From: Streptomyces sp. SID8352
GTDB lineage: Bacteria; Actinomycetota; Actinomycetes; Streptomycetales; Streptomycetaceae
Assembly (NCBI RefSeq): GCF_009862265.1
Contig: NZ_WWGX01000022.1
Coordinates: forward strand, 157,551 to 221,550
Direction: 5' to 3'
DNA length: 64,000 nt
The position numbers and the translations under genes are program-made. A model generated the notes under the pieces. It saw only the letters and a program-made list of their open reading frames with translations, searched no databases and was not told the DNA's origin. Of the stretch, positions 26,872 to 34,967 are shown piece by piece (position 1 is the stretch's first letter; every line of letters starts with the position of its first letter).

Positions 26872-27741
26872 TCAGCGCGCGGGCACGCTCCGCCCGTCCC
26901 CGGAACGTTCCGGCAGCGGCTCCGGCACCCTCGGCAGCGCGTACGGCAGCCGCCCGTACCAGGCCGTCGCCACCGCGAACCCCGCGGCCAGGCAGAGCAG
27001 CCCGCCCACCGCGTCCAGCCAGAAGTGGTTGGCCGTCGCCACGATCACCACCAGCGTCAGCACCGGGTACAGCAGCCCCAGCACCCGCGCCCACGGCACC
27101 GAGGCCAGCGCGAACAGGGTCAGCCCGCACCACACCGACCACCCGATGTGCATCGACGGCATCGCGGCGTACTGGTTGGACATGTTCTTCAGGTCGCCGG
27201 AGGCCATCGACCCCCAGGTGTCGTGGACCAGGACGGTGTCGATGAACCCGCCCCCGTTCATCAACCGGGGCGGTGCGAGCGGATACAAGTAGTAACCGGC
27301 GAGCGCCGCGCCGGTCGTGGCGAACAGCACCAGCCGCGTGGCCCCGTACCGTCCCGGGTGGTAGCGGTAGAGCCACACCAGGACACCCAGCGTCACCACG
27401 AAGTGCAGTGTCGCGTAGTAGTAGTTCATGCCGACGATCAGCCACGTGACGGAGTTGACCGCGTGGTTCACCGACTTCTCGACGGCGATGCCGAGTTGCT
27501 GCTGGGTCTGCCAGATCCAGTCGGCGTTGCGCAGCGCCTTCCCCCGCTGTTCCGGCACGGCGTTGCGGACCATCGAGTACGTCCAGTAACTCACCGCGAT
27601 CAGCAGGACCTCGAACCACAGCCGGGGCCGCCGCGGGGTGCGCATCCGGCGCAGGAGCCGCCGCCCCGACGCCCCGTCAGCGACAGGGCGCCGGGGGGCC
27701 TCGCCGAGGCCTTCCGAAGTCGTCGTGATCGCGTCGCCCAT
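26872..27741 (-). CDS. PAP2-superfamily membrane protein
   Basis: A 289-residue protein with about six membrane helices. Phosphatase-like motifs are GMNYYYATLHF, a divergent first motif in GYYLYPLAPPRLMN, AAMPSMHIGWSVW (PSMH motif) and VVIVATANHFWLDAVGG (HxxxD motif). This combination matches inositol phosphorylceramide synthase/AUR1-like PAP2 proteins, which transfer phospho-head groups on lipids. The substrate is unknown. ATG 27741 (MGDAITTTSEG) begins the better-conserved part; upstream codons are low quality. It is convergent with glnE. The stretch from 27742 to malR contains no further gene. Confidence 0.85.
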   Translation of the reverse strand: MGDAITTTSEGLGEAPRRPVADGASGRRLLRRMRTPRRPRLWFEVLLIAVSYWTYSMVRNAVPEQRGKALRNADWIWQTQQQLGIAVEKSVNHAVNSVTWLIVGMNYYYATLHFVVTLGVLVWLYRYHPGRYGATRLVLFATTGAALAGYYLYPLAPPRLMNGGGFIDTVLVHDTWGSMASGDLKNMSNQYAAMPSMHIGWSVWCGLTLFALASVPWARVLGLLYPVLTLVVIVATANHFWLDAVGGLLCLAAGFAVATAWYGRLPYALPRVPEPLPERSGDGRSVPAR

Positions 27742-27886
27742 AGGTCCAGAGTCTGCCAGAAAAGCCTTCTTTCCCCGATCATCCCCCCACCGGTCCACGC
27801 GCGCACACGCAGGGCCCCGCGAACCGCCCGGAGCGGGCCCCCAAAAGGGCCGGGAAAGGGGAGAAAGTGCCTGGTCCGGCGGGTGT

Positions 27887-28921
27887 TCAGCCCCGTCCGC
27901 GATCGCCCGGCGCCGAGGCGGTCGAACCGCGCACCACCAGTTCCGGCATGAACACGAACTCGCTGTGCGGGGCGGGCGTTCCGCCGATCTCCTCCAGCAG
28001 CGTCCGCACCGCGGCCTGCCCCATCGCCGGGACCGGCTTGCGCACGGTGGTCAGCGGCGGGTCGGTGAAGGCGATCAGCGGGGAGTCGTCGAAACCGACG
28101 ACGGAGACGTCACGGGGCACCTCCAGGCCCCGCTGCCGGGCGGCGCGTATCGCGCCCAGCGCCATCATGTCGCTCGCGCACACCACCGCGGTGCAGTCCC
28201 GCTCGATCAGCGCGCCCGCCGCCGCCTGGCCGCCCTCCAGCGTGTACAGGGAGTGCTGGATCAACTCCTCCGCCACGGTCTCGGAGTCCAGGCCGAGTTG
28301 CTCGCGCATCACGGTCAGGAAGCCCTCGATCTTGCGCTGCACCGGCACGAACCGCTTCGGCCCGAGGGCCAGTCCGATCCGGGTGTGCCCCAGCGAGACG
28401 AGGTGGGTGACGGCGAGGTGCATCGCGGCCCGGTCGTCGGGGGAGATGAACGGCGCCTGCACCTTCGGGGAGAAGCCGTCGACCAGTACGAACGGCACCC
28501 CCCGGGCCCGCAGCCGCTCGTAGCGCTGGGTGTCGGCGGTGGTGTCGGCGTGCAGCCCGGAGACGTAGATGATGCCGGAGACCCCCCGGTCGACCAGCAT
28601 CTCGGTCAGCTCGTCCTCGGTGGAGCCGCCCGGTGTCTGGGTGGCGAGGACGGGGGTGTAGCCCTGGCGGGTCAGCGCCTGGCCGATGACCTGGGCCAGC
28701 GCCGGGAAGATGGGGTTCTCCAGCTCCGGGGTGATCAGTCCGACCAGCCCCTCGCTGCGCTGCCGCAACCGCACGGGACGCTCGTAGCCGAGGACGTCGA
28801 GAGCGGCGAGTACGGAGTGGCGGGTGGCGGCGGCGACGCCCGGCTTCCCGTTGAGGACCCGGCTGACCGTCGCTTCGCTCACCCCCGCCTGGGCGGCGAT
28901 GTCGGCAAGCCGTGTGGTCAC
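27887..28921 (-). CDS. malR: LacI-family maltose repressor MalR
   Basis: A 344-residue LacI regulator: HTH TRLADIAAQAGVSEATVSRVLNG (residues 3-25), hinge-region LGYERPVRLRQRSEG and a sugar-binding core with TPELENPIFPALAQVIGQAL and VVGFDDSPLIAFTDPPLTTVRKP. Sequence and length match Streptomyces MalR, which represses maltose/maltodextrin uptake and hydrolysis genes and is relieved by maltose-type sugars. GTG 28921 gives the usual family length; ATG 29014 would add a 31-residue non-conserved extension. It is divergent from a maltose-type promoter whose binding-protein gene appears deleted. Motifs of CTTGCA type lie on both sides of the intergenic region. Confidence 0.9.
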   Translation of the reverse strand: MTTRLADIAAQAGVSEATVSRVLNGKPGVAAATRHSVLAALDVLGYERPVRLRQRSEGLVGLITPELENPIFPALAQVIGQALTRQGYTPVLATQTPGGSTEDELTEMLVDRGVSGIIYVSGLHADTTADTQRYERLRARGVPFVLVDGFSPKVQAPFISPDDRAAMHLAVTHLVSLGHTRIGLALGPKRFVPVQRKIEGFLTVMREQLGLDSETVAEELIQHSLYTLEGGQAAAGALIERDCTAVVCASDMMALGAIRAARQRGLEVPRDVSVVGFDDSPLIAFTDPPLTTVRKPVPAMGQAAVRTLLEEIGGTPAPHSEFVFMPELVVRGSTASAPGDRGRG

Positions 28922-29037
28922 ACCGGTGGACTGTACCTGCCGTAGATCCCTTTGCGCACCGACGGGCCGCCGCCCGCGGTCCGTCGGGCGCCCCGGCGCG
29001 GGCTGCTGCGTCATCGCGGTCCCTGGGAGAAGTCGTG

Positions 29038-29060
29038 GCAAGGGCTTGCGGAGTCTTGCA
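29038..29060. promoter_or_regulatory. MalR-type box, malR-proximal
   Basis: GCAAGGGCTTGC (29038-29049) is an inverted repeat of GCAAG/CTTGC, followed by CTTGCA at 29055-29060. MalR of Streptomyces is known to bind CTTGCAG-type repeats, so this is a probable autoregulatory site. Confidence 0.55.
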
Positions 29061-29147
29061 CAACCGGCCCGATACCGCTCGGGCGTCGACAACAACCGGC
29101 TTCCCGTGATCGCTCGGAGCCTCGGCCCGGGGCGACTCACCGGATCT

Positions 29148-29168
29148 CTTGCGCTTTTTTTCTGCAAG
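29148..29168. promoter_or_regulatory. MalR-type box at the former malE promoter
   Basis: CTTGC (29148-29152) and GCAAG (29164-29168) flank an 11-base T-rich centre, giving an inverted repeat of MalR half-sites. It lies about 125 bp upstream of the orphan start codon at 29293 and would now control the GH13 gene. Confidence 0.5.
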
Positions 29169-29292
29169 TCCTTTCGTCCGGCTCGCGTCGCTGTTACGTT
29201 CACGTCGCCCGGCGGCGGCAACGGCGCGGTCGGCGGCGGGCGCGGCGGACGGGCCCGCCCGCACACCCGGGCCCTCACCCCGAGGAGAACTC

Positions 29293-29316
29293 ATGCGGCG
29301 TGGCACGGCGGCCACC
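29293..29316 (+). pseudogene. Possible 5' remnant of malE (binding-protein start codon and first codons)
   Basis: ATG 29293 is preceded by a strong GAGGAG site and opens MRRGTAAT, plausible as the start of a lipoprotein signal peptide. The frame then becomes Pro/Arg-rich nonsense and runs out of phase through the GH13 gene. In other Streptomyces malE, malF and malG sit exactly here between malR and the glucosidase. I infer a deletion that removed them. The MalE match is from memory and unverified. Confidence 0.4.
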
Positions 29317-29452
29317 GTCCCGCCGGCCCCCGCGCCCCGGTGGCGAGGGCGGCGGCAGCGGTGCCCACCGGACCCCTCCGTCACCGCGGAGCCGCCCCGC
29401 CGCCGGCCCGCCGCCACCGTGCCCCCCGACCGACCCCGTACGCGAGGACACC

Positions 29453-31168
29453 ATGAGCCAGCAGCACACCGCCGCCCCGGTCCCCACCCCCGCACCGGCC
29501 CCCACCCGGGCCGTGGCCCCCACCCCCGCCCGGCCCGCCGCCGCACCCCGCGACTGGTGGCGGGACGCGGTCATCTACCAGATCTACCCCCGCAGCTTCG
29601 CCGACAGCGACGGCGACGGGATGGGCGACCTGGAAGGCGCCCGCACCCGCCTGCCGTACCTGCGCGACCTCGGGGTGGACGCCGTGTGGCTAAGCCCCTT
29701 CTACGCCTCCCCGCAGGCCGACGCCGGGTACGACGTCGCCGACTACCGGGCCGTCGACCCCGTTTTCGGCACCCTCGCCGACGCCGACGCGCTGATCCGC
29801 GACGCCCACGGGCTGGGCCTGCGCGTCATCGTCGACCTCGTACCCAACCACTCCTCCGACCGGCACGAGTGGTTCCGGCGCGCCCTCGCCGAGGGCCCCG
29901 GATCGCCCTGCCGGGACCGCTACCACTTCCGGCCCGGCAAGGGCCCCCGCGGGGAACTGCCGCCCAACGACTGGGAGTCCGTCTTCGGCGGCCCCGCGTG
30001 GACCCGGGTCACCGAGCCGGACGGCACACCGGGGGAGTGGTACCTGCACCTCTTCGCCCCCGAGCAGCCCGACTTCAACTGGGAACACCCCGCCGTCGGC
30101 GACGAGTTCAGGTCCATCCTGCGGTTCTGGCTCGACAGGGGCGTCGACGGGTTCCGCGTCGACGTCGCCCACGGCATGGTGAAGGCCGAGGGCCTGCCCG
30201 ACCTGGAGTCGGGGGAGCAGCTCAAACTGCTGGGCAGCGGCGTCATGCCCTTCTTCGACCAGGACGGCGTCCACGCCATCTACCGGCAGTGGCGGCTGAT
30301 CCTCGGCGAGTACCCCGGCGAGCGGATCTTCGTCGCGGAGGCCTGGACGCCCACCGTCGAGCGGACCGCCCGCTACGTCCGCCCCGACGAGCTGCACCAG
30401 GCGTTCAACTTCCAGTACCTCACCACCCACTGGGACGCGGCCGAGCTGCGCTCCGTCATCGACCGGACCCTGGACGCCATGCGCCCGGTCGGTGCCCCCG
30501 CCACCTGGGTGCTCTCCAACCACGACGTCACCCGGCACGCCACCCGCTTCGCCAACCCGCCCGGCCTCGGCACCCAGATCCGCCTCGCCGGGGACCGCGG
30601 GACGGGCCTGCGCCGGGCGCGCGCCGCCACCCTCCTCATGCTGGCCCTGCCCGGATCGGCCTACGTCTACCAGGGCGAGGAACTCGGCCTGCCGGACGTC
30701 GTCGACCTGCCCGACGCGGTGCGCCAGGACCCGGCCTACTTCCGCGGCGACGGCCAGGACGGCTTCCGCGACGGCTGCCGGGTGCCTCTCCCGTGGACCC
30801 GCGGCGGCACCTCGTACGGCTTCGGCGGCGGGGGGAGCTGGCTGCCGCAGCCGGAGGGCTGGGGCGCACTGAGCGTCGAGGCGCAGACCGGTGTGCCCGG
30901 CTCCACCCTGGAGCTGTACCGGGCCGCGCTGGCCGCCCGCCGCGCCCACCCCGACCTGGGCGCGGGCGACGCCGTCCAGTGGCTCCCCGCGCCCGAGGGC
31001 GTCCTCGCGCTGCGCCGGGGCCGCTTCGTCTGCACGGCCAACACCACCCGCGAGCCGGTGGTCCTCCCCACCCCCGGACGCCTCCTCCTGTCCAGCGCCG
31101 ACACCGCGACGGAAGGACCGGAGACGGTGCTGCCCCCGGACGCGACGCTCTGGTGGGACGCCCCCTGA
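29453..31168 (+). CDS. aglA: GH13 alpha-glucosidase (AglA-like, maltose locus)
   Basis: A 571-residue cytoplasmic GH13 enzyme without a signal peptide. Conserved regions in order are WWRDAVIYQIYPRSFADSDGDGMGDL (residue ~35), DLVPNHSS (region I), GFRVDVAHG (region II, nucleophile Asp), FVAEAW (region III, acid/base Glu) and SNHDVTRHATRF (region IV, stabiliser Asp). The QIYPRSFADSDGDG pattern is that of oligo-1,4/1,6-glucosidases, which release glucose from imported maltose or maltodextrin. The Ala/Pro/Thr-rich first 30 residues are a linker. ATG 29453 has GAGGACACC upstream. It is expected to be under MalR, but the cognate MalEFG transporter is missing. Confidence 0.93.
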   Translation: MSQQHTAAPVPTPAPAPTRAVAPTPARPAAAPRDWWRDAVIYQIYPRSFADSDGDGMGDLEGARTRLPYLRDLGVDAVWLSPFYASPQADAGYDVADYRAVDPVFGTLADADALIRDAHGLGLRVIVDLVPNHSSDRHEWFRRALAEGPGSPCRDRYHFRPGKGPRGELPPNDWESVFGGPAWTRVTEPDGTPGEWYLHLFAPEQPDFNWEHPAVGDEFRSILRFWLDRGVDGFRVDVAHGMVKAEGLPDLESGEQLKLLGSGVMPFFDQDGVHAIYRQWRLILGEYPGERIFVAEAWTPTVERTARYVRPDELHQAFNFQYLTTHWDAAELRSVIDRTLDAMRPVGAPATWVLSNHDVTRHATRFANPPGLGTQIRLAGDRGTGLRRARAATLLMLALPGSAYVYQGEELGLPDVVDLPDAVRQDPAYFRGDGQDGFRDGCRVPLPWTRGGTSYGFGGGGSWLPQPEGWGALSVEAQTGVPGSTLELYRAALAARRAHPDLGAGDAVQWLPAPEGVLALRRGRFVCTANTTREPVVLPTPGRLLLSSADTATEGPETVLPPDATLWWDAP

Positions 31169-31476
31169 CCCGCCCGCGGGGGAACGGTTTCCGGCCGTCG
31201 CCGCCCCCGGGCCCCGCCGTCGTCCGTACGCCGGCGGAGGGCCTCGGGGGCGGTACGGGGGCCGCCGGTCCGCAAGCGCTTTCCTCCGCATTCACCGTTC
31301 TTGCCGCAAGGATTGCGCGAAAGGGTGCCCTGCCGCCCCGCCGGAGGCCGCGAGGGCGCCCCGCCGACGGGCACCGAACGGTTCCGGTCGCGCCGTCACC
31401 GTGTTTGCTCCGGCCAACTCGCCTCTCGCGGAGGGAAGTTAGGGTGAGCCTCGCTGTCCGGAGAACAGGAGGGCCC
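31169..31476. other. Gene-free spacer with possible promoter region
   Basis: 308 bp between the glucosidase and the isomerase gene. It holds a TTAGGGTGAGCCT segment (31439-31451) that loosely resembles one arm of an iron box, too degenerate to call. No gene seen. Confidence 0.4.
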
Positions 31477-31839
31477 ATGCCGCAGATCACCGTCGACTAC
31501 TCCGTCGAACTCGCGGACGGTTTCGACCGCCCCGCCCTCGCGCGGGAACTGCACAGCGCCGTCACCGGAATCGCGTATGCCGGACCGGCGGTGTGCCGGA
31601 CCCGCTTCCGTCCCGTCGAGGACGTCGTGGTCGGCCCCGGCGACCAGGGCCGGGGCCAGGTCCTCGTCCACGTCGGCATCGCCCTGCCGTTCGGGCGCAC
31701 CGACGACGTCCAGCGCCGCCTCACCGGGGCGGTGGTGGAGCTGGTGCGGCGGCGGGTGCGGACACCTCCCGGCATGGTGCTGCACGTGTCGGCCGAGTCC
31801 CGCGACCGGGAGAACTCCTACCGCGAGTCGACGGGCTGA
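31477..31839 (+). CDS. 5-carboxymethyl-2-hydroxymuconate isomerase-like tautomerase
   Basis: A 120-residue protein of the CHMI/HpcD branch of the tautomerase superfamily. After Met removal it would start with the catalytic Pro (MPQITVDYSVEL). The rest matches the CHMI layout (ALARELHSAVTGIA, RPVEDVVVGPGDQG, VLVHVGIALPFGRT). CHMI isomerises a muconate in homoprotocatechuate degradation, but no other gene of that pathway is nearby, so the real substrate is open. The AGGAGG site lies six bases before ATG 31477. Its 3' end overlaps the convergent TetR gene by 22 bp. Confidence 0.8.
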   Translation: MPQITVDYSVELADGFDRPALARELHSAVTGIAYAGPAVCRTRFRPVEDVVVGPGDQGRGQVLVHVGIALPFGRTDDVQRRLTGAVVELVRRRVRTPPGMVLHVSAESRDRENSYRESTG

Positions 31840-32525
31840 CCCAGCAGTCCGGTGAGCCGGCCGGCCAGCTCCGCGAAGGGGCCGTCGGCCGGCTCGCCGG
31901 CCATCACGCGCCGCACCAGCGCGGCCGTCCCCTCGTCCTGGACGGCGCCCACCGCCAGCAGCGCGGCGAAGTCGTGCACGAGCTGCGTCTCCAGCTCGGC
32001 GCGCGGCACCCGCCGCCCTTCCAGCCAGATCAGCGCCTTCGACTCGGCCAGCGAGATCCAGGACCGGACCACCAGCTCCAGCCGCGCGGGCGGGTCGGCC
32101 ACCTCCAGATGCGCCAGGATCTGCCGGTAGGCGGCCAGCCGCACGGAGTCGACCAGGGCGTTCTCCGTGGCGGAGCCGACGGCCGGACCGCCGCGCAACA
32201 GCGCGGAGAAGACCGGACCGTGCCGGTCGGCGAAGTCCAGGCAGCGCCCGGTCACCCGCAGCAGCCGCGCCCCCAGCGGGCCCGTTCGCGGCTCCTCGAA
32301 CCGCGCCGCCAGGTCCTCCGCGGCACGCCCCAGCGCGGCCTCGTACAGGCTGAGTTTGCCGGGGAAGTAGTGGTAGACCAGCGGGCGCGAGATGCCCGCC
32401 GCCGACGCTATCTCGTCGAGTGAGACCTCATCGGGCGAGCGGCGGCCGAACAGGTCGAGGGCGACGCCGATCAACTGCTCCCGGCGCTCCTCGACGCCCA
32501 TCCTGCGACGCGCCCCGATAGCCAT
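31818..32525 (-). CDS. TetR-family transcriptional regulator
   Basis: A 235-residue regulator with HTH VSLDEIASAAGISRPLVYHYFPGKLSLYEAAL (residues ~34-65) and an all-helical ligand domain. The motif LVYHYFPGKLSLYEAALGRAAEDLAARF is found in many Streptomyces TetRs of unknown ligand. ATG 32525 reads MAIGARRRMGVEERREQ; ATG 32501 (MGVEERREQ) is an alternative. It is convergent with the CHMI-like gene, with overlapping 3' ends. No operator could be identified. Confidence 0.88.
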   Translation of the reverse strand: MAIGARRRMGVEERREQLIGVALDLFGRRSPDEVSLDEIASAAGISRPLVYHYFPGKLSLYEAALGRAAEDLAARFEEPRTGPLGARLLRVTGRCLDFADRHGPVFSALLRGGPAVGSATENALVDSVRLAAYRQILAHLEVADPPARLELVVRSWISLAESKALIWLEGRRVPRAELETQLVHDFAALLAVGAVQDEGTAALVRRVMAGEPADGPFAELAGRLTGLLGQPVDSR

Positions 32526-32765
32526 GTGCCCACCCTACCGAGCGGATCCGGACCCCGGAGGACCCGGCCGGGCCGGCGCCGGCGGACCCGGCACGCTGCG
32601 GTCACGGCACTGGTCAGGGCATGTCCGACGATTGCCGTCGTCACCCGTGGGGCGGCCGCGGGGCGTCGGGTGCGTGCTCCCGGTTCACCGGCCCCGGGCC
32701 TTGGTGCTGGATGTACCCGGGGCCGGGGCCGGGGCAGGGGCAGGGGTTGGTGCCGGGGCCGGTGC

Positions 32766-32828
32766 GGCGGGAGTGCGTGCATGGGGTCGTGAGGCGGACG
32801 GGAACGGTCGGACCTGCCTCAGCCGCCC
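32766..32828. repeat. Dispersed 63-bp repeat, copy A, with hairpin starting at a stop codon
   Basis: This stretch is about 55/63 identical to 49803-49866. Read on the minus strand, TGA of the preceding gene begins TGAGGC, which pairs with GCCTCA 26 bases on, with an inner GGTC/GACC; a conserved GCACGCACTCCCGCC tail follows. It looks like a mobile or duplicated terminator module. Confidence 0.65.
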
Positions 32829-34777
32829 AGCCCGGTGATGGTCCCGCCGCCCTCCAGCGTGCCCTTCAGCTCCGCCCGCGCGCCCTGTTCCGCCGCCGCC
32901 GTCAGCAGACCGCCTTCGGCGGAGCCGGTCACGCCGCCGCTCGCCGCGATGGACGCCACGTCCCCGCCGCCGGCCGCGAGCAGGTACCAGTGCCCGCCGG
33001 ACGACTTCCACAGCACCCCCGCCAGCACCCGCGGATCGCGTTCCCCGCAGGCCCGTACGTCCTCGGCGCGCGCCGTCACCGCGCCCACGGTGCCGCCCGG
33101 CGTACGGAACTGGGCCGTCACCCGCGCCCCCTCGCCCCGCCAGGTCTCCGCCCGGGTGCACACCCAGGTGCCCGCGCCCGTCCCGTCGGGCAGCGGCTGC
33201 GCCGCGAACTCCCAGGCGTTCACCGACCGCACCCCCTGCCCGCGCACCGCGCCCAGCGAGCAGGCGTACGGCGCCCAGTCGGCCAGCGCCTCCGCGTCGG
33301 AGAGGTCGCCGGGGTCGCCGGGCCGCCCGGTGGTGAGACGGGCCGGGACCAGTTCACCGAGGTCCGTCAGCACCCGGGTGAGCGAACCACCGTCCCCCGG
33401 GGCGCCGTTGGCGTCCTCGGTCAGCGCGAGCACGTTCCAGGAGGCGCAGCCGCCGGGGGCCTGCGCCGCCGGACCGGCCAGCGGTGAGGTCACCCCGCCG
33501 GCCAGCGACAGCGCGGTCGGCTCCGCCCCGGCGTCGGTCAGGTCCCGCTGCGCCGCCGATGTCACCCAGGGCGCCGTCAGATAGCGCACGTTGCCGTCGG
33601 CGCGGCCCAGCACCACCGCGTCCGCGCCGCTCAGCCCGTCGCCGTCGGTCCGCGCGAAGTCCAGCGCCGCGCCCCGGGTGTCGTCCCGCGGCTCGGCGTA
33701 GCGGACGACGCGCAGCCCGTCGAACAGGATCACCACCCGCGCGTTGTCGACGTTCCCGGCGTAGAGCAGCCGGGCCGGGCCGGAGGGACCGCCGGTCGCG
33801 GTGCCGGGCGTCGCCGACACGGACACCGCCTCGCCGGGCCGGGCCCACACCGCGAGGGCGCGGCGCAGCAACTCCCGGTCCCCGGTGAGGTCGCCGCGGA
33901 CCGGCCACACCGAGAGGTCGGCCCGCGCGGCGGTGCGCCAGTCGTCGGCCCCGGCCCTGGTCAGTCGGCCGGGGTCGAGGGCCGCCTCGGCCGCCGGATT
34001 GCGCGCGTAGGCCGGTGCGGCCGGACCGTCCGGCCCCCAGCCGTCGCCGGGCAGGCCCAGCAGCGCCCCGCACACCACCAGGGCCGCCCCGGCGACCAGC
34101 GCGGCACGGCCGTGCTGGCGCCGGCGCAGCAGATCGGTCGGCCGTGCCTGCAGCGAGCAGGCGTCGAACTCCGGCGAGGACAGCAGCCGGTACCGGGCGG
34201 GGACCTCACCGGCCTCCAGAAGAGCGTCCTCCGGGTCCGGGGCACCGGCGGCGTCCAGCAGCTCCGCCACCTCGTCGTCGGACATCCGCTCCAGACCGCG
34301 CAGCACATGGGCGGCCCGGGCCGGTGCCGACAGCTCCGACAGCTCCTGGTCCAGGGCGAGTTCGTCGGCACCGCCGGAACGCGGGTAGAGGACGAGCCCC
34401 CGCACCCGGGGCAGCAGCGGCGGGAGCTGGGACCGGCGGGGCAGGGCCGGACGCCGCAGCGGGCGGGCCGCCTCCAGCGCCGTCCGCACCACGCGCAACC
34501 GCACCAGGGCGTACCCCGGGTCGCCGCCGCGCCCGGCCGACTGCGCGGGGATCAGCGGCGAGGTGGTGCGGTTCCGGGGCAGCGCGCGCTGGACGAGGGC
34601 GTGCGCGGTCAGGACCCGGCGGCGTCGGCCGAGGCCGGGCGGCAGGATCAGATAGGCCAGCCGGACCAGTCGCGGGTAGTGCTCGACGAGCGCGGCCTCG
34701 GCCTGCTCGACGTCGACGACCGCGTCGGAGGAGGCGGAGGAGGGCGCGGGGCGCTGGGCGACATCCTGTGACTGCAC
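32819..34777 (-). CDS. Sigma-factor-like cytoplasmic domain fused to membrane helix and extracytoplasmic domain, unknown function
   Basis: A 652-residue protein. Residues 25-110 resemble a degenerate sigma-70 region 2 (VEQAEAALVEHYPRLVRLAYLILPP). Residues ~145-185 resemble region 4 (LDQELSELSAPARAAHVLRGLERMSDDEVAELLD). A single membrane helix (RAALVAGAALVVCGALLGL) lies near residues 222-245, and about 400 residues are predicted outside, with a conserved CASWNVLALTEDANG segment and three or four Cys. This order suggests a membrane-tethered, sigma-derived protein, possibly a sensor, rather than an active sigma factor. The start is GTG 34777. The gene stands alone. The function is not known. Confidence 0.75.
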   Translation of the reverse strand: MQSQDVAQRPAPSSASSDAVVDVEQAEAALVEHYPRLVRLAYLILPPGLGRRRRVLTAHALVQRALPRNRTTSPLIPAQSAGRGGDPGYALVRLRVVRTALEAARPLRRPALPRRSQLPPLLPRVRGLVLYPRSGGADELALDQELSELSAPARAAHVLRGLERMSDDEVAELLDAAGAPDPEDALLEAGEVPARYRLLSSPEFDACSLQARPTDLLRRRQHGRAALVAGAALVVCGALLGLPGDGWGPDGPAAPAYARNPAAEAALDPGRLTRAGADDWRTAARADLSVWPVRGDLTGDRELLRRALAVWARPGEAVSVSATPGTATGGPSGPARLLYAGNVDNARVVILFDGLRVVRYAEPRDDTRGAALDFARTDGDGLSGADAVVLGRADGNVRYLTAPWVTSAAQRDLTDAGAEPTALSLAGGVTSPLAGPAAQAPGGCASWNVLALTEDANGAPGDGGSLTRVLTDLGELVPARLTTGRPGDPGDLSDAEALADWAPYACSLGAVRGQGVRSVNAWEFAAQPLPDGTGAGTWVCTRAETWRGEGARVTAQFRTPGGTVGAVTARAEDVRACGERDPRVLAGVLWKSSGGHWYLLAAGGGDVASIAASGGVTGSAEGGLLTAAAEQGARAELKGTLEGGGTITGLGG

Positions 34778-34815
34778 GCCCAGCGCAACGAGCGACCCGG
34801 CACTTGGTCACCGCT

Positions 34816-34940
34816 CCGCGCGCGTCGCGGTCTTCCCTTCCGTGCCGCCCCGCGCATGTTGCGGTCTTCCTTTTCGTGCCGCCCCGCGCGCGTTGTGGTC
34901 TTCCCTCTCCGTCGCCGGGCGCGCGTCGCGGTCCGGTCCC
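34816..34940. repeat. 34-bp minisatellite, about 3.5 copies
   Basis: Units starting with CCGCGC at 34816, 34850 and 34884, with a partial fourth copy, share GCGTCGCGGTCTTCCCTTCC-like sequence (variants GTTGCGG, GTTGTGG). The period is 34 bp, not a multiple of three. It lies just upstream of the sigma-like gene's start. Confidence 0.75.
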
Positions 34941-34967
34941 CGCCTCCGGACCGGGCGGTGGTGCCGG

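Noticed and set aside
31439-31451. Iron box upstream of the CHMI-like gene
   Set aside because: Only one arm (TTAGG-T-AGCCT-like) matches; the inverted arm is missing and the gene has no iron connection.
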